A DNA stretch of 64,000 nucleotides from Coprenecus sp902388455 (lineage in GTDB: Bacteria > Bacteroidota > Bacteroidia > Bacteroidales > UBA932), in the NCBI GenBank assembly GCA_963931615.1, contig OZ007032.1, positions 2,542,001 through 2,606,000 of the forward strand, given 5' to 3'. Below the pieces are notes generated by a model. The model was given only the letters and a program-made list of their open reading frames with translations. It did no database searches and was not told where the DNA came from. Position 1 is the first letter of the stretch; the number at the start of each line of letters is the position of its first letter. The translations under genes were made by a program, and so were the position numbers. Shown piece after piece: positions 50,091 through 60,073 of this stretch.

Positions 50091-50906
50091 TCAGCGTTTA
50101 CTGCTTAACATCCAGGCCCTGATGTCCTGGGGAACCCTGCGGGGATTCTTCAGAAGGTAGTGGAAAATGAAATAAATCTTTATAGTAACATATTGAAAAT
50201 TAGAGAAGTACTTGCGGTAAAACTTGCGTGTGGAACGCTGTACCACGACTTCTCTCTCCAGACTTGTCCACCTCCTGGAACTGCTGCCGCCGCCGTGATG
50301 AAATATCACCGAACCGGTCAGACATACTTCGATATTACTCAACCACAAAGAATAAAAGAAATCCAGGTCCTCCGCATACATGAAATAATCCTCGGACCAC
50401 CGGCCGGCACGTAGAAAATTATCCCTGGAAATAATGACAGAGGCACCTCTGTACCACACTCTCGCACGGGAGCGCCTCACATACCAGAAAAACATGTCGC
50501 GGATCAGCGGCAGCGGCATGGGCCTGTTCTCGACAGAGCCGTCAGGATTCTGAAGAGGGTTGACGTACACTTTTTCAGGAAAAGCGAGAGCCTGCCCGTA
50601 GTCATTATCCATACCGGCGCTGACCTCGGTATCCGGATTGAGAAAATGCAGCATGCGTCCTGTTGAATGAGCGGCTCCTATATTGTTGGCTTTGGCAAAC
50701 CCATAATTCTCAGACTGGGGAAGGAAAATAAAACGGGAATCATCCGCAAATGAGGCACATCGGTCCATTGACCCATCCTTAGACGCATTGTCCACCACTA
50801 TCACCTCGTAATCCGAAGAAACATGGGTCCTTATACTTTCAAGACAATTATACAGGAGGCTGCCTGTATTGTAATTGACTATTATTATTGAGACTTGCCT
50901 GGACAT
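50091..50906 (-). CDS. Glycosyltransferase, family 2
   Basis: A 271-residue GT-A protein. It has V-S-I-I-I-V-N-Y-N-T-G (residues 5-15), V-I-V-V-D-N-A-S-K-D-G-S and F-L-N-P-D-T-E (metal-binding acidic residues). The W-S-E-D-Y-F-M-Y-A-E-D-L-D-F region (about 168-181) holds the likely catalytic Asp. Such enzymes often transfer rhamnose. The start is inside the 3' end of the flippase gene, a 22-base overlap, indicating coupled translation. Confidence 0.9.
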   Translation of the reverse strand: MSRQVSIIIVNYNTGSLLYNCLESIRTHVSSDYEVIVVDNASKDGSMDRCASFADDSRFIFLPQSENYGFAKANNIGAAHSTGRMLHFLNPDTEVSAGMDNDYGQALAFPEKVYVNPLQNPDGSVENRPMPLPLIRDMFFWYVRRSRARVWYRGASVIISRDNFLRAGRWSEDYFMYAEDLDFFYSLWLSNIEVCLTGSVIFHHGGGSSSRRWTSLEREVVVQRSTRKFYRKYFSNFQYVTIKIYFIFHYLLKNPRRVPQDIRAWMLSSKR

Positions 50907-52354
50907 AGTATCCTCCTGAATTGTTTTATAAGCTCATTCCGGATATCCCGGTACTCTTCACTTTTGTAAACGAACTCATAAATTATCACAATTATTACAA
51001 ATCCTGAAACCACTTGAAGTGCGAGAAGAAGCACAAAATGCATGTCGAGTCCATTCATAAGGTTGACTATAAATGCCATCAAGGCAGAGACAAGAAATAT
51101 CGGCAGAATATCTTTCAACTGACTGACAACACTGTACGGAATGACTTTAGATACACAATACGCATGGACTGCATAAATCAATACGGATACACCAACCATA
51201 CTCCATAAAAGAGCTTCAACACTGAAAAAAATGCCGAATAAAACCGGAATAAGACCCAGTACTGTCTTCACCAACTCCAAAACCAGGGTTATATCAGAGC
51301 GACCGTCTGCATTTATAACATTAGCACTGCATATCATCATCGGTAAAAAAAGACCAGAGAAACAAAGAATTCTCAGATAATCAACAGAAGGCAACCACTG
51401 CTCTCCAAAAATGGTAAGAGTAAACGGCCTGGCCACCGCCCAAAGTCCCATAACAGCGGTAAATGATATCAAAACAGTTGTTTTCAATACTTTCCTATAT
51501 ACATTAACCTGCCTTTGATTCTCATCCTGTATAGAAGAAAGTACAGGATAGCTTACCTTCTGCATCACCATACTCACATTAGAGGTCACCATGCCCTTGA
51601 CCTTATCAGCCCTCGAATACTGACCCAGGATAGACGACGAGTACATCTTGCCGATAATTATTGAATACATCTCACTCCACAAGGTACTGACAATGGAGGT
51701 AACAAGCAGCTTGCTGCCAAAAGAGAACATCTCCTTGAAACTGGCTGATGAAAACGACAGTCCAGGATGCCATTTGGAAAAAATCCACAAAAGGAGTGAA
51801 TTTACTGCCAGCTTTGAAATTTGAAGAACAACCAGACTCCAAACTCCAAAACCTGCAAAAGCCATAAGCACGGCCGTAATACCCGCTGTAAGAGATGACG
51901 TCAGCGAAATCAATGCCTGAGTCTTAAAATCTATTCTGCGCACCAATATAACCCTCTGTACTATCCCAAAAGCATTTATAATTAATGATATACCCAATAC
52001 TCTGATAATCTGTACAAGAATAGGCTGATTAAAAAATTCAGCTATAAGAGGAGCACAGAAATACAGGATAAGATAAAGAAATACACTGACCGCCAGATTA
52101 AAATAAAAAACAGTATCAAAATCCGCCTTGACAACATTCTTCTTTCTAGTCAATGCTCCGGTAAAACCACTGTCAACCAATGATGTAGAAAGTGTCATGA
52201 ATATCGTAATCATAGCAATGAGACCGAAATCCTCAGGAGCAAGAACTCTGGCAAGTATAATATTTGCCACCGCTGTTATGCCTGAACTTAGGATATTGTC
52301 GGTGAATCCCCATCCTATTCCTTTTGCCGTCCTGGACTTAAGATTTTCTGACAT
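50885..52354 (-). CDS. Lipopolysaccharide/polysaccharide flippase (MOP family)
   Basis: A 489-residue membrane protein with about 12-14 membrane segments. The N-terminal R-T-A-K-G-I-G-W-G-F-T-D-N and the D-S-G-F-T-G-A-L-T-R-K segment are typical of WzxC-like transporters. It lies between two glycosyltransferases and overlaps both, so it probably exports the glycan they build. This is the second flippase of the window and is of a different subgroup from the one at 8.4 kb. Confidence 0.9.
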   Translation of the reverse strand: MSENLKSRTAKGIGWGFTDNILSSGITAVANIILARVLAPEDFGLIAMITIFMTLSTSLVDSGFTGALTRKKNVVKADFDTVFYFNLAVSVFLYLILYFCAPLIAEFFNQPILVQIIRVLGISLIINAFGIVQRVILVRRIDFKTQALISLTSSLTAGITAVLMAFAGFGVWSLVVLQISKLAVNSLLLWIFSKWHPGLSFSSASFKEMFSFGSKLLVTSIVSTLWSEMYSIIIGKMYSSSILGQYSRADKVKGMVTSNVSMVMQKVSYPVLSSIQDENQRQVNVYRKVLKTTVLISFTAVMGLWAVARPFTLTIFGEQWLPSVDYLRILCFSGLFLPMMICSANVINADGRSDITLVLELVKTVLGLIPVLFGIFFSVEALLWSMVGVSVLIYAVHAYCVSKVIPYSVVSQLKDILPIFLVSALMAFIVNLMNGLDMHFVLLLALQVVSGFVIIVIIYEFVYKSEEYRDIRNELIKQFRRILCPGKSQ

Positions 52355-53441
52355 CGCCGTAGATTTTCATCATTGTACGTACATTATCATTCCAGTCATA
52401 AAACTGTTCGACTCTTGCCCTTCCGGCAGCCCCCATACTTTCTCTCAACGATGGATTGTCTATAAAATGTTGAATCGCTGATGCAGCGGCATCAGGATCG
52501 CCTTTTGGAACAATATATCCCGTTACACCGTCCTCAACCACTTCGGTAAATCCATCAGCATCGGATACCACAACAGGGCAACCGCACGACATAGCCTCAA
52601 CTGCAACAACACCGAAACTCTCGCTTAATGAAAGAGATACTGAAACAGAAAAACTATTGTAATACTGAGGAAGTCTGTCATTGCTGACCTTTCCGACAAA
52701 TAATACATACTCCCTTATTCCCAAATCTTCCGCAAGTCTCTCATATTCTGCTCTGCAAGGACCCTCACCGACTATTGTAAGCACCGTCTTCAGTTCAGGA
52801 TTGTGCTCCCTGACTGATTTGAATGAACGTATAAGCACATCTATACCATATTTTGGAGAAAGAGTCTTGACGTTCCCGACTACGAATGTACCATCCTGTT
52901 TCACAGGTATTCTGCTGAAAAGAGCTGTATCAACTCCGAATGGAGTGACTGATATAGGTACGGAAGTGAAAAGTGCTGTTCTGCGGGCCATTATATTACT
53001 GGTTGACAAGACCTTGTCAGCTCTGTTCAGTATATACTTAACTGACAGCCGATTGATGCTGGACTGTTCAGGAAATTCATAAACATCACTTCCCCAAACC
53101 GACACGATAAACGGATGAAAACCTGTCAATGCTCCTATAAGTCCGAAGCTGGTAGCATAATGAGCATGCAGAATATCGGGACAGAACATTTTTATTAGTG
53201 ACTTCAAACGCCGAACCGCTGCATAATGACGCACACACATAGACCGGAAGGACCTCAATCCATGCTCTTTTTTATATGTAAACAGATCATACACTTCCAA
53301 CCGTATACAGTGATTTTCAAAAAAATCATCGGGAGATGGAAAAATTGAAAATAAAACTATCTCCACACCAGCTCCTGCGAGTGAGACAGCCCACCTGCGT
53401 GTGTGGACACTTCTGGCATCAGCTACCATCAAAACTCTCAT
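52338..53441 (-). CDS. Glycosyltransferase, GT4
   Basis: A 367-residue GT-B enzyme. It has V-W-G-S-D-V-Y-E-F-P, V-G-N-V-K-T-L-S-P-K-Y-G (about 190), I-V-G-E-G-P-C-R and the C-terminal E-S-F-G-V-V-A-V-E-A-M-S-C-G-C-P-V (Glu-x7-Glu motif). It starts within the ruvB stop (ATGA overlap). The substrate is unknown. Confidence 0.92.
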   Translation of the reverse strand: MRVLMVADARSVHTRRWAVSLAGAGVEIVLFSIFPSPDDFFENHCIRLEVYDLFTYKKEHGLRSFRSMCVRHYAAVRRLKSLIKMFCPDILHAHYATSFGLIGALTGFHPFIVSVWGSDVYEFPEQSSINRLSVKYILNRADKVLSTSNIMARRTALFTSVPISVTPFGVDTALFSRIPVKQDGTFVVGNVKTLSPKYGIDVLIRSFKSVREHNPELKTVLTIVGEGPCRAEYERLAEDLGIREYVLFVGKVSNDRLPQYYNSFSVSVSLSLSESFGVVAVEAMSCGCPVVVSDADGFTEVVEDGVTGYIVPKGDPDAAASAIQHFIDNPSLRESMGAAGRARVEQFYDWNDNVRTMMKIYGDVRKS

Positions 53442-54466
53442 AAGACCTGAAACAGTGTATCCGGTGCATATTTATCAACTCCAAGATGAGCATATGCCAG
53501 ATCCGTAGCCTCACGTCCCCTTGGAGTCCGGTGTATGAAACCCTCCTTTATCAAATACGGCTCATATACCTCCTCGACAGTACCCGGGTCCTCCCCTATA
53601 GCCGTAGCTATAGTACCGAGACCAACAGGACCGCCTTTAAACTTATAAATAATGGTATTGAGTATCTTGTTGTCTATAGAATCAAGGCCGCGCTTGTCTA
53701 TATTCAATGCATCCAGCGCATACGAGGCTATCTCGAGATCTATGAATCCAGAACCCTTGACTTGCGCGAAATCCCTTACCCTGCGCAGAAGAGAGTTGGC
53801 TATACGTGGTGTTCCTCGGCTCCTCAGAGCTATCTCCATTGCCGCCTTCTCCTCTATCTCTATATTGAGTATTGCTGCGCTGCGCTTGATAATATTACGC
53901 AGTACAGGAGCATCATAGTACTCCAGATGCGCTGTTATACCGAACCTGGCTCTCAATGGAGAAGTTATAAGACCACTGCGGGTAGTAGCTCCTATCAGAG
54001 TAAAACGGTTGAGTCCTATCTGAACGGACCTCGCCCCGGGTCCCTTATCTATCATTATGTCTATTGTAAAGTCCTCCATCGCCGAATACAGGTACTCCTC
54101 CACTACATGAGAAAGACGATGTATTTCATCTATGAACAGAACATCCCCCTCATCGAGACTTGTGAGAAGTCCGGCCAGATCCCCGGGCTTGTCAAGAATT
54201 GGTCCTGACGTTATTTTCATATTAACTCCCAGCTCGTTGGCAACAATATGGGCCAATGTGGTCTTTCCCAGCCCCGGAGGACCATGCAGTAAAATATGAT
54301 CCAACGCCTCCCCGCGAAGCATGGCGGCTTTAACGAAAATCTTCAGATTTTCAATTATTTTGTCTTGTCCTGAGAATTCTCCGAAATCCTGAGGACGTAT
54401 TTTCCCTTCAAAATCGCTATCTTTGGCCGAACTTTGTGCCCTAGCATCGAATTCTTCGTTCTTCAT
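53438..54466 (-). CDS. ruvB: Holliday junction helicase RuvB
   Basis: A 342-residue AAA+ motor. Start at 54466 (M-K-N-E-E-F-D-A-R) matches the usual RuvB length; the longer frame to 54598 covers the promoter. Walker A is G-P-P-G-L-G-K-T-T, Walker B is L-F-I-D-E-I-H-R-L, sensor 1 is G-A-T-T-R and the winged helix ends with R-G-R-E-A-T. With RuvA it drives branch migration. Its end overlaps a glycosyltransferase by 4 bases, so DNA repair and glycan genes appear to share a transcript. Confidence 0.97.
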   Translation of the reverse strand: MKNEEFDARAQSSAKDSDFEGKIRPQDFGEFSGQDKIIENLKIFVKAAMLRGEALDHILLHGPPGLGKTTLAHIVANELGVNMKITSGPILDKPGDLAGLLTSLDEGDVLFIDEIHRLSHVVEEYLYSAMEDFTIDIMIDKGPGARSVQIGLNRFTLIGATTRSGLITSPLRARFGITAHLEYYDAPVLRNIIKRSAAILNIEIEEKAAMEIALRSRGTPRIANSLLRRVRDFAQVKGSGFIDLEIASYALDALNIDKRGLDSIDNKILNTIIYKFKGGPVGLGTIATAIGEDPGTVEEVYEPYLIKEGFIHRTPRGREATDLAYAHLGVDKYAPDTLFQVL

Positions 54467-54746
54467 ACCAATTGCAAACAAGAACACAAATATAATATTA
54501 CTCTTTTTAAAAAAGAAATGATTGTTATTTATGTCTGTTGATATGTTGATAAGTGGTGTAAAGTAAATAAAATTAACTTTGTTGCGTGAATTAAACAATG
54601 ATGATAAAGTGTGGATAACTTTTTAAAAAATTTTTAAAAACTTAATTTGCTATAATTTTGAAATGTAAAAAAGACGTTTCATATACAGAATTTTTAAAAA
54701 AAGAAAAATAATTATCATAAGATATAAACAGGGTTTTCGAAAGGTT
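54467..54746. promoter_or_regulatory. AT-rich divergent promoter region of ruvB and mfd
   Basis: This 280-base gap has no gene. On the minus strand a -7 box TATATTTG (54487-54494) serves ruvB. On the plus strand TAACTTTG (54574-54581) and TAATTTTG (54653-54660) are two candidate boxes for mfd. The rest is A/T runs. Confidence 0.55.
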
Positions 54747-57700
54747 ATGAACCGTATAGTAGATGGATTGTTGAAAAGTGAAAGTCTCGCCAAATTACGT
54801 GACGCAATAGGAAATTCAGATGTCAATACAATAGAAGTCAGAGGTTTGTATTCTTCTGCTAAAGCATTTGCAATATCTGAAGTTGTGGACAGTGGTGTAC
54901 ATCTCATAGTACTTTCAGGAAAGGATGATGCAGCAGGATGTGCCAATGACCTATATAATATAAAAGGAGATGAGAATGTTTATTTCTTTCCTTCTACAGA
55001 TGTCAGGACTGTCAAGGGAACTTCAAAGGATATGTCGGCAAAGGTTCAGAGAACAGCTGCTTTGAGTGCGTTATCTGATTTTAAGGATGGAACGTATAAA
55101 GGAGAATATCTGATAATAGTCGGTTATAAAGAAGCTTTGGAAGAAAATATTCCTGATTGGGGACAGATGGAAAAAGAAGTTCTGAGGGTAAGTAAAGGAA
55201 TGACGTTGCCGTTTGAGAAATTCCAGGATGAACTTTATGGAATGGGATTTACGAGGGTTGATTTTGTTTCAAGGCCTGGTGAATATGCGGTGAGGGGTGG
55301 AATCATAGATCTTTTTTCATATAACAATGACAAGCCTTACCGACTGGACTTTTTCGGGGATGAGATAGATACTGTACGTATGTTCGATGTCAATACTCAG
55401 CATACGGTAGGTGAAGAGCTGCAATTTTTGAATATTTATCCGAATATATCTGATCATGATGGTAACGACGGAACAGAAATTAATGAAGGATGTTCTGTTT
55501 ATGAAGTTCTTCCGGAAGATTCTGTAATTTGGATTTCGGGGTTGGATACTTTCACGGAGGAGGACAGTTCCGTAACCGGTCATAAAAAAGTTTATCTTTC
55601 ACCTCTGCATTCATTGGAACATCCGGATGTCGAGGTAGAATTCAACACTTCTCCTCAGCCTGCGTTCAATAAGAATTTCGAATTACTGGCATCTGATATT
55701 AAGTCCCGCTGTAAGAACGGATATACGGTACGTATTATGAGTGAGAACCGCAGCCAGATAGAAAGACTGCGCAATATTTTCTCATCATACGATTTGAATC
55801 TCATTTATATGGAATACACTATCCAGGAGGGATTCATCGACCATGATGGAAAGATATGCCTGTATACTGATCATCAGATATTTGACAGATATCGCCGTAT
55901 TCGTCTGAAACGGACCGTGGAGAGGAGCGAACGGTTGACAATGAATGATATAAATTCTTTCAAAGAGGGAGATTACATAGTGCATATAGATCATGGTATA
56001 GGCCGTTTCGGAGGTTTGGTAAAGAACCGCATCAATGGAAAAGTGCAGGAGGCAATCAAGCTTATTTACAAGGATAATGATGTACTTTTCGTATCTGTAC
56101 ACGGTTTGCACCGTATATCCAAGTACCGTTCCGGAGATTCTACGAAAACACCTAAAATCAATAAGTTGGGAACCGGAAATTGGGAAAGGCTCAAGAGTAA
56201 AGCGAAATCAAAAGTTAAAGATATAGCTGAGGATTTGATACGGCTTTATTCCCAGCGCAGGGTTGCCAGTGGTTTTGCATTCAGTCCGGACTCATTTCTT
56301 CAGCAGGAATTCGAATCATCTTTCCAATACGAGGAGACTCCTGACCAAATAAAGGCGGTAGAGGCTGTAAAGAAAGATATGGAGAGCAGTTGGCCGATGG
56401 ATCGTCTGGTCTGCGGAGATGTCGGTTTCGGCAAGACGGAGGTGGCTATGAGAGCGGCGTTCAAGGCCGTGGCTGACAGCAAGCAGGTAGCGGTACTGGT
56501 ACCGACTACTATTCTGGCACTTCAACATTATAATACTTTCAAGGACAGACTGCGCAACTTTCCGTGCAACATTGACTATATCAGCCGGCTCAGGACACCG
56601 AAAGAGGTGGCTGATATTACGGAGAGATTAAAAAACGGTAAAATAGATATTATCGTCGGAACTCATCGTCTGCTTGGAAAAAGTATAGTATTTAAAGATC
56701 TTGGCCTGTTGATTATCGATGAGGAGCAGAAATTCGGTGTAGCGGCCAAGGAGACGCTGCGGCATCTGAAATTATCAGTAGATACTCTCACTCTGACAGC
56801 GACTCCTATTCCCAGAACCCTTCAGTTTTCCCTGCTGGGGGCGCGTGACCTTTCGATTATAAATACACCACCGCCGAACAGACTTCCTATTCAGACCGAA
56901 ATTATTGATTTCAATGAGGATACGATAAGAGACATCATTAATGAGGAAATCAGTCGCGGAGGTCAGGTATTTTTTGTTCACAACCGTGTAAAGGACATCT
57001 ACGAAGTGGAGGATATCATACGCAGGATAGTTCCTGGAGTAAAGACTTGTGTTGCACATGGACAGATGGAGCCGAAGGTATTGGAGAACAAGATAATCGA
57101 ATATATGTCTGGAGATTACGATGTGCTGATAGCCACCACCATCATCGAGAACGGCATAGATATTCCCAATACCAACACCATCATTATCAATCAGGCTCAG
57201 AACTATGGCCTGAGTGACCTGCATCAGCTCCGCGGCAGGGTAGGACGGTCCAACCGCAAGGCCTACTGTTATCTTATAGTACCTCCTATGACTTCCCTTT
57301 CAGATGATGCGCGCAGAAGGCTGGATGCGATAGAGGCTTTCTCGGATCTTGGAAGCGGCTTCAATATTGCGATGCGCGATCTTGATATCCGAGGTATGGG
57401 CAATATGCTGGGGGCCGAGCAGAGCGGTTATATTGCCGAGATGGGCTTCGAGACCTATCAGCGTATTCTGGCTGAGGCATTCGAGGAGATCAAGGGTACG
57501 GTAGCCGATCTTCCGGGACGCAAGGAAGGGGATGAGGTATATGTTTCAGACTGCGTGGTGGATACTGATCTGGAAATTCTTATTCCGGATACCTATATCA
57601 ATATCACCGCAGAGAAGATACGCCTGTACAAAGAACTTGATTCTATCTCTGATGAGGCATCCCTGCAGCGTTTCATTGCCGATATAGAGGACCGTTTCGG

Positions 57701-57992
57701 TCCTATTCCCGAAGAATTCAAACAGCTCGTCTTTGTGGTGCGCCTGAGAATGGCTGCCCGCGAGAGGGGATTTGAGAAGATAGTTCTGAAAAACGATACA
57801 CTGGTCATGTATTTTATCTCAAATTCCATGTCCCCTTTCTACCGCAGCAGCCGTTTCTCGGATATTATCAAGACCATTCAGCACAAGGATGCAAGACGTT
57901 ATATGCTTAAGGAGAATAACGACAAACTTTACATTACTGTTAAAAATGTTAAAACAATAGAGGGAGCGTACAACTTGATACAGAAATTGTAA
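54747..57992 (+). CDS. mfd: Transcription-repair coupling factor Mfd
   Basis: A 1081-residue protein. The N-terminal UvrB-like part spans about 1-300. The RNA-polymerase-interacting (CarD-like) domain starts about 400 (F-K-E-G-D-Y-I-V-H-I-D-H-G-I-G). The helicase motor has Walker A G-D-V-G-F-G-K-T (about 554-561), the D-E-E-Q box at about 657, T-A-T-P-I-P-R-T-L and Q-L-R-G-R-V-G-R-S. The C-terminal TRCF domain follows. It removes stalled RNA polymerase at lesions and brings in UvrA. Confidence 0.97.
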   Translation: MNRIVDGLLKSESLAKLRDAIGNSDVNTIEVRGLYSSAKAFAISEVVDSGVHLIVLSGKDDAAGCANDLYNIKGDENVYFFPSTDVRTVKGTSKDMSAKVQRTAALSALSDFKDGTYKGEYLIIVGYKEALEENIPDWGQMEKEVLRVSKGMTLPFEKFQDELYGMGFTRVDFVSRPGEYAVRGGIIDLFSYNNDKPYRLDFFGDEIDTVRMFDVNTQHTVGEELQFLNIYPNISDHDGNDGTEINEGCSVYEVLPEDSVIWISGLDTFTEEDSSVTGHKKVYLSPLHSLEHPDVEVEFNTSPQPAFNKNFELLASDIKSRCKNGYTVRIMSENRSQIERLRNIFSSYDLNLIYMEYTIQEGFIDHDGKICLYTDHQIFDRYRRIRLKRTVERSERLTMNDINSFKEGDYIVHIDHGIGRFGGLVKNRINGKVQEAIKLIYKDNDVLFVSVHGLHRISKYRSGDSTKTPKINKLGTGNWERLKSKAKSKVKDIAEDLIRLYSQRRVASGFAFSPDSFLQQEFESSFQYEETPDQIKAVEAVKKDMESSWPMDRLVCGDVGFGKTEVAMRAAFKAVADSKQVAVLVPTTILALQHYNTFKDRLRNFPCNIDYISRLRTPKEVADITERLKNGKIDIIVGTHRLLGKSIVFKDLGLLIIDEEQKFGVAAKETLRHLKLSVDTLTLTATPIPRTLQFSLLGARDLSIINTPPPNRLPIQTEIIDFNEDTIRDIINEEISRGGQVFFVHNRVKDIYEVEDIIRRIVPGVKTCVAHGQMEPKVLENKIIEYMSGDYDVLIATTIIENGIDIPNTNTIIINQAQNYGLSDLHQLRGRVGRSNRKAYCYLIVPPMTSLSDDARRRLDAIEAFSDLGSGFNIAMRDLDIRGMGNMLGAEQSGYIAEMGFETYQRILAEAFEEIKGTVADLPGRKEGDEVYVSDCVVDTDLEILIPDTYINITAEKIRLYKELDSISDEASLQRFIADIEDRFGPIPEEFKQLVFVVRLRMAARERGFEKIVLKNDTLVMYFISNSMSPFYRSSRFSDIIKTIQHKDARRYMLKENNDKLYITVKNVKTIEGAYNLIQKL

Positions 57993-57993
57993 T

Positions 57994-58001
57994 TATATTT
58001 G
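57994..58001 (+). promoter_or_regulatory. -7 box of the coaX operon
   Basis: TATATTTG, overlapping the end of mfd by neither start nor stop, lies 30 bases before coaX. Confidence 0.55.
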
Positions 58002-58030
58002 CCGCCCATCTCTGACTTACAACCGGGAGA

Positions 58031-58753
58031 ATGAAGAGTATACTCATAGATATAGGAAACTCCACTCACTGCAAGACAGCGCTCTCGGACGGGAGGCGCA
58101 TCCTGTCGGTAAAACGCGTGATGCGCGAATCTCTTCGTGCGGAGCTGGAATGTGAGATGCTTCATGGTTTTCATCCTGATGTAATCTGCATGTCTTCTGT
58201 CACCGGAAGTGATTCAGAGCTGGAGGCCTGGATGCAGGAACACTGCCGTAAGTTTATCCATCTGGATGCCGCTACTCCTATACCTATGCATCTGGATTAC
58301 GATACACCGGATACTCTTGGTGCGGACCGTATTGCGGCAGCTTTAGGAGCTCATATTCTTTTTCCTGGAAAAGACTGTATCATCTTTGATTTCGGGACTG
58401 CGCTGACTGTGGATTTTGTAAGCGGAACGGGCGTATTCAAAGGCGGCAATATATCCCCGGGACTAAGCATGAGGTTCAGGGCCATCAATCAGTATACCAG
58501 CCGACTGCCGTTGATTTCCCCTTCTATACCTCTAAGACAGGAAGGTAAGAGTACAGCCGAAGCTATAAACAACGGAGTTGTTTTAGGCATAATGTTTGAG
58601 GTAGAGCGGTACATTAACTGTAATCCGGGGAGCACGGTTATTTTTACCGGAGGTGACGCACTTTTTTTTGCAAAGAAGCTAAAAACCCCGATATTTGTAG
58701 CTTGTAACCTTGTTTTTACCGGGTTGTCCAAAATTGCGCAATTAAATGTTTAA
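58031..58753 (+). CDS. coaX: Type III pantothenate kinase
   Basis: A 240-residue CoaX. It has L-I-D-I-G-N-S-T-H-C-K (phosphate-1 motif, residues 5-15), T-P-D-T-L-G-A-D-R-I-A-A-A-L-G-A (substrate and ATP site, about 95-110), D-F-G-T-A-L-T-V-D-F and G-G-N-I-S-P-G. First step of CoA biosynthesis. The next gene overlaps its end by 8 bases. Confidence 0.95.
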   Translation: MKSILIDIGNSTHCKTALSDGRRILSVKRVMRESLRAELECEMLHGFHPDVICMSSVTGSDSELEAWMQEHCRKFIHLDAATPIPMHLDYDTPDTLGADRIAAALGAHILFPGKDCIIFDFGTALTVDFVSGTGVFKGGNISPGLSMRFRAINQYTSRLPLISPSIPLRQEGKSTAEAINNGVVLGIMFEVERYINCNPGSTVIFTGGDALFFAKKLKTPIFVACNLVFTGLSKIAQLNV

Positions 58754-60050
58754 AGGGAAAGTTATCAGACATAGAGTTCTGGCCGCAGCATTTATGATGC
58801 TCTGCTCGGTATACTCTTTAAAAGGGCAGTGGATAGATGCTTTGGGCTCTTATTCACCTTACTCTATGTTCGGTGTCGGGAAAATCGCTTATGAGGGCTC
58901 CGCATACAACAATGCAATGGGAGGAATAGGCATCGGAATGAGGGACAACGGAGTAATCAATCTGACTAACCCTGCCTCCATTACCGCCAGGGATACACTC
59001 TCATTCATGTTTGATTTCGGTGTCAATCAGAAAAACTCTTATTTCAACGACGGTATGAACAAGGCTGCATACAATGTCTTCAACATGCAGAATGTCGCCT
59101 TTACGTTTCCGATATACAAGACCTCCGCTATCGTAGTAGGTATATCTCCGTTCAGCGACGTAGGATATAAGTTCCAGTCCACGGAGACGGACAACGACAT
59201 AGTGGCTGATATGGGAGACGTCAAGTATCAGCAGTACGGAACAGGGAGTATTTACCAGTTGTTCGCAGGTGCGTCAGTAATGTTTTTTGACCGTATTTCC
59301 ATAGGTGCGCAGGGTATATATTATTTCGGCTATATGAACAAGCACAATGATATCCTGTTCAACTCATCCTCAGCTTACAGTACGGTCTATACCGGATGGG
59401 ATTACAAGGTTCACAGCTTTTCCGGTAAATTCGGAATTCAGTACATACAGCCTTTCAAGAAAAATAACTCACAGCTCGTCATAGGCGGCACATACCGCCT
59501 GGCCAGCCGCATGAGCGGAGAAGTTACCAGATATGCATATTCGAACGCGGATACAGTATTGTATGACAATGCTATCAGCGCTTCAAACCTGACTATCGCC
59601 GATGAATTCGGAGCCGGTGTGTCGTACAGGGTAAATAATAAATGGGCTGTAGGTGTGGACTATATACAGCAGAACTGGCATAACAGTGTATTTCCCGACA
59701 ACAGTACCTGGAATAATTTCGGAGTTGCGACGGCCCGCTATTACAAAGCCGGTTTCGAGCTTACTCCCAATATGTATGATATCAGGTACTATATGAAGAG
59801 GGTTACATACAGGGCCGGAGCCTATTTCGAGCAGTCCTATGTCAAAGTGAACGGGCATCAGATCAATGCATTCGGAATCACATTCGGAGCATCATTCCCT
59901 ATATACAGATGGCATAATGCGGTAAGCGTCGCTGTTGATATAGGACAGCGCGGAACACTCAGGCATGATCTGGTCAGAGAAAGATACATTAATTTTATTG
60001 TCAACATTAATCTTCATGACATTTGGTTTGTCAAATACAGATACGACTAA
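58746..60050 (+). CDS. Outer-membrane beta-barrel protein (unnamed family)
   Basis: A 434-residue protein. It has an N-terminal signal peptide (hydrophobic stretch about residues 11-27), then a body of alternating strands with many aromatic residues and terminal F-V-K-Y-R-Y-D, as in outer-membrane barrels. The early S-P-Y-S-M-F-G-V-G and A-M-G-G-I-G-I-G-M-R-D-N-G patterns resemble long-chain fatty-acid transporter-like (FadL/TraF) Bacteroidota proteins. It follows coaX in many Bacteroidota, to my recollection. A precise function cannot be given. Confidence 0.75.
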   Translation: MFKGKVIRHRVLAAAFMMLCSVYSLKGQWIDALGSYSPYSMFGVGKIAYEGSAYNNAMGGIGIGMRDNGVINLTNPASITARDTLSFMFDFGVNQKNSYFNDGMNKAAYNVFNMQNVAFTFPIYKTSAIVVGISPFSDVGYKFQSTETDNDIVADMGDVKYQQYGTGSIYQLFAGASVMFFDRISIGAQGIYYFGYMNKHNDILFNSSSAYSTVYTGWDYKVHSFSGKFGIQYIQPFKKNNSQLVIGGTYRLASRMSGEVTRYAYSNADTVLYDNAISASNLTIADEFGAGVSYRVNNKWAVGVDYIQQNWHNSVFPDNSTWNNFGVATARYYKAGFELTPNMYDIRYYMKRVTYRAGAYFEQSYVKVNGHQINAFGITFGASFPIYRWHNAVSVAVDIGQRGTLRHDLVRERYINFIVNINLHDIWFVKYRYD

Positions 60051-60073
60051 CAATAATTATTAATCATAAACAT

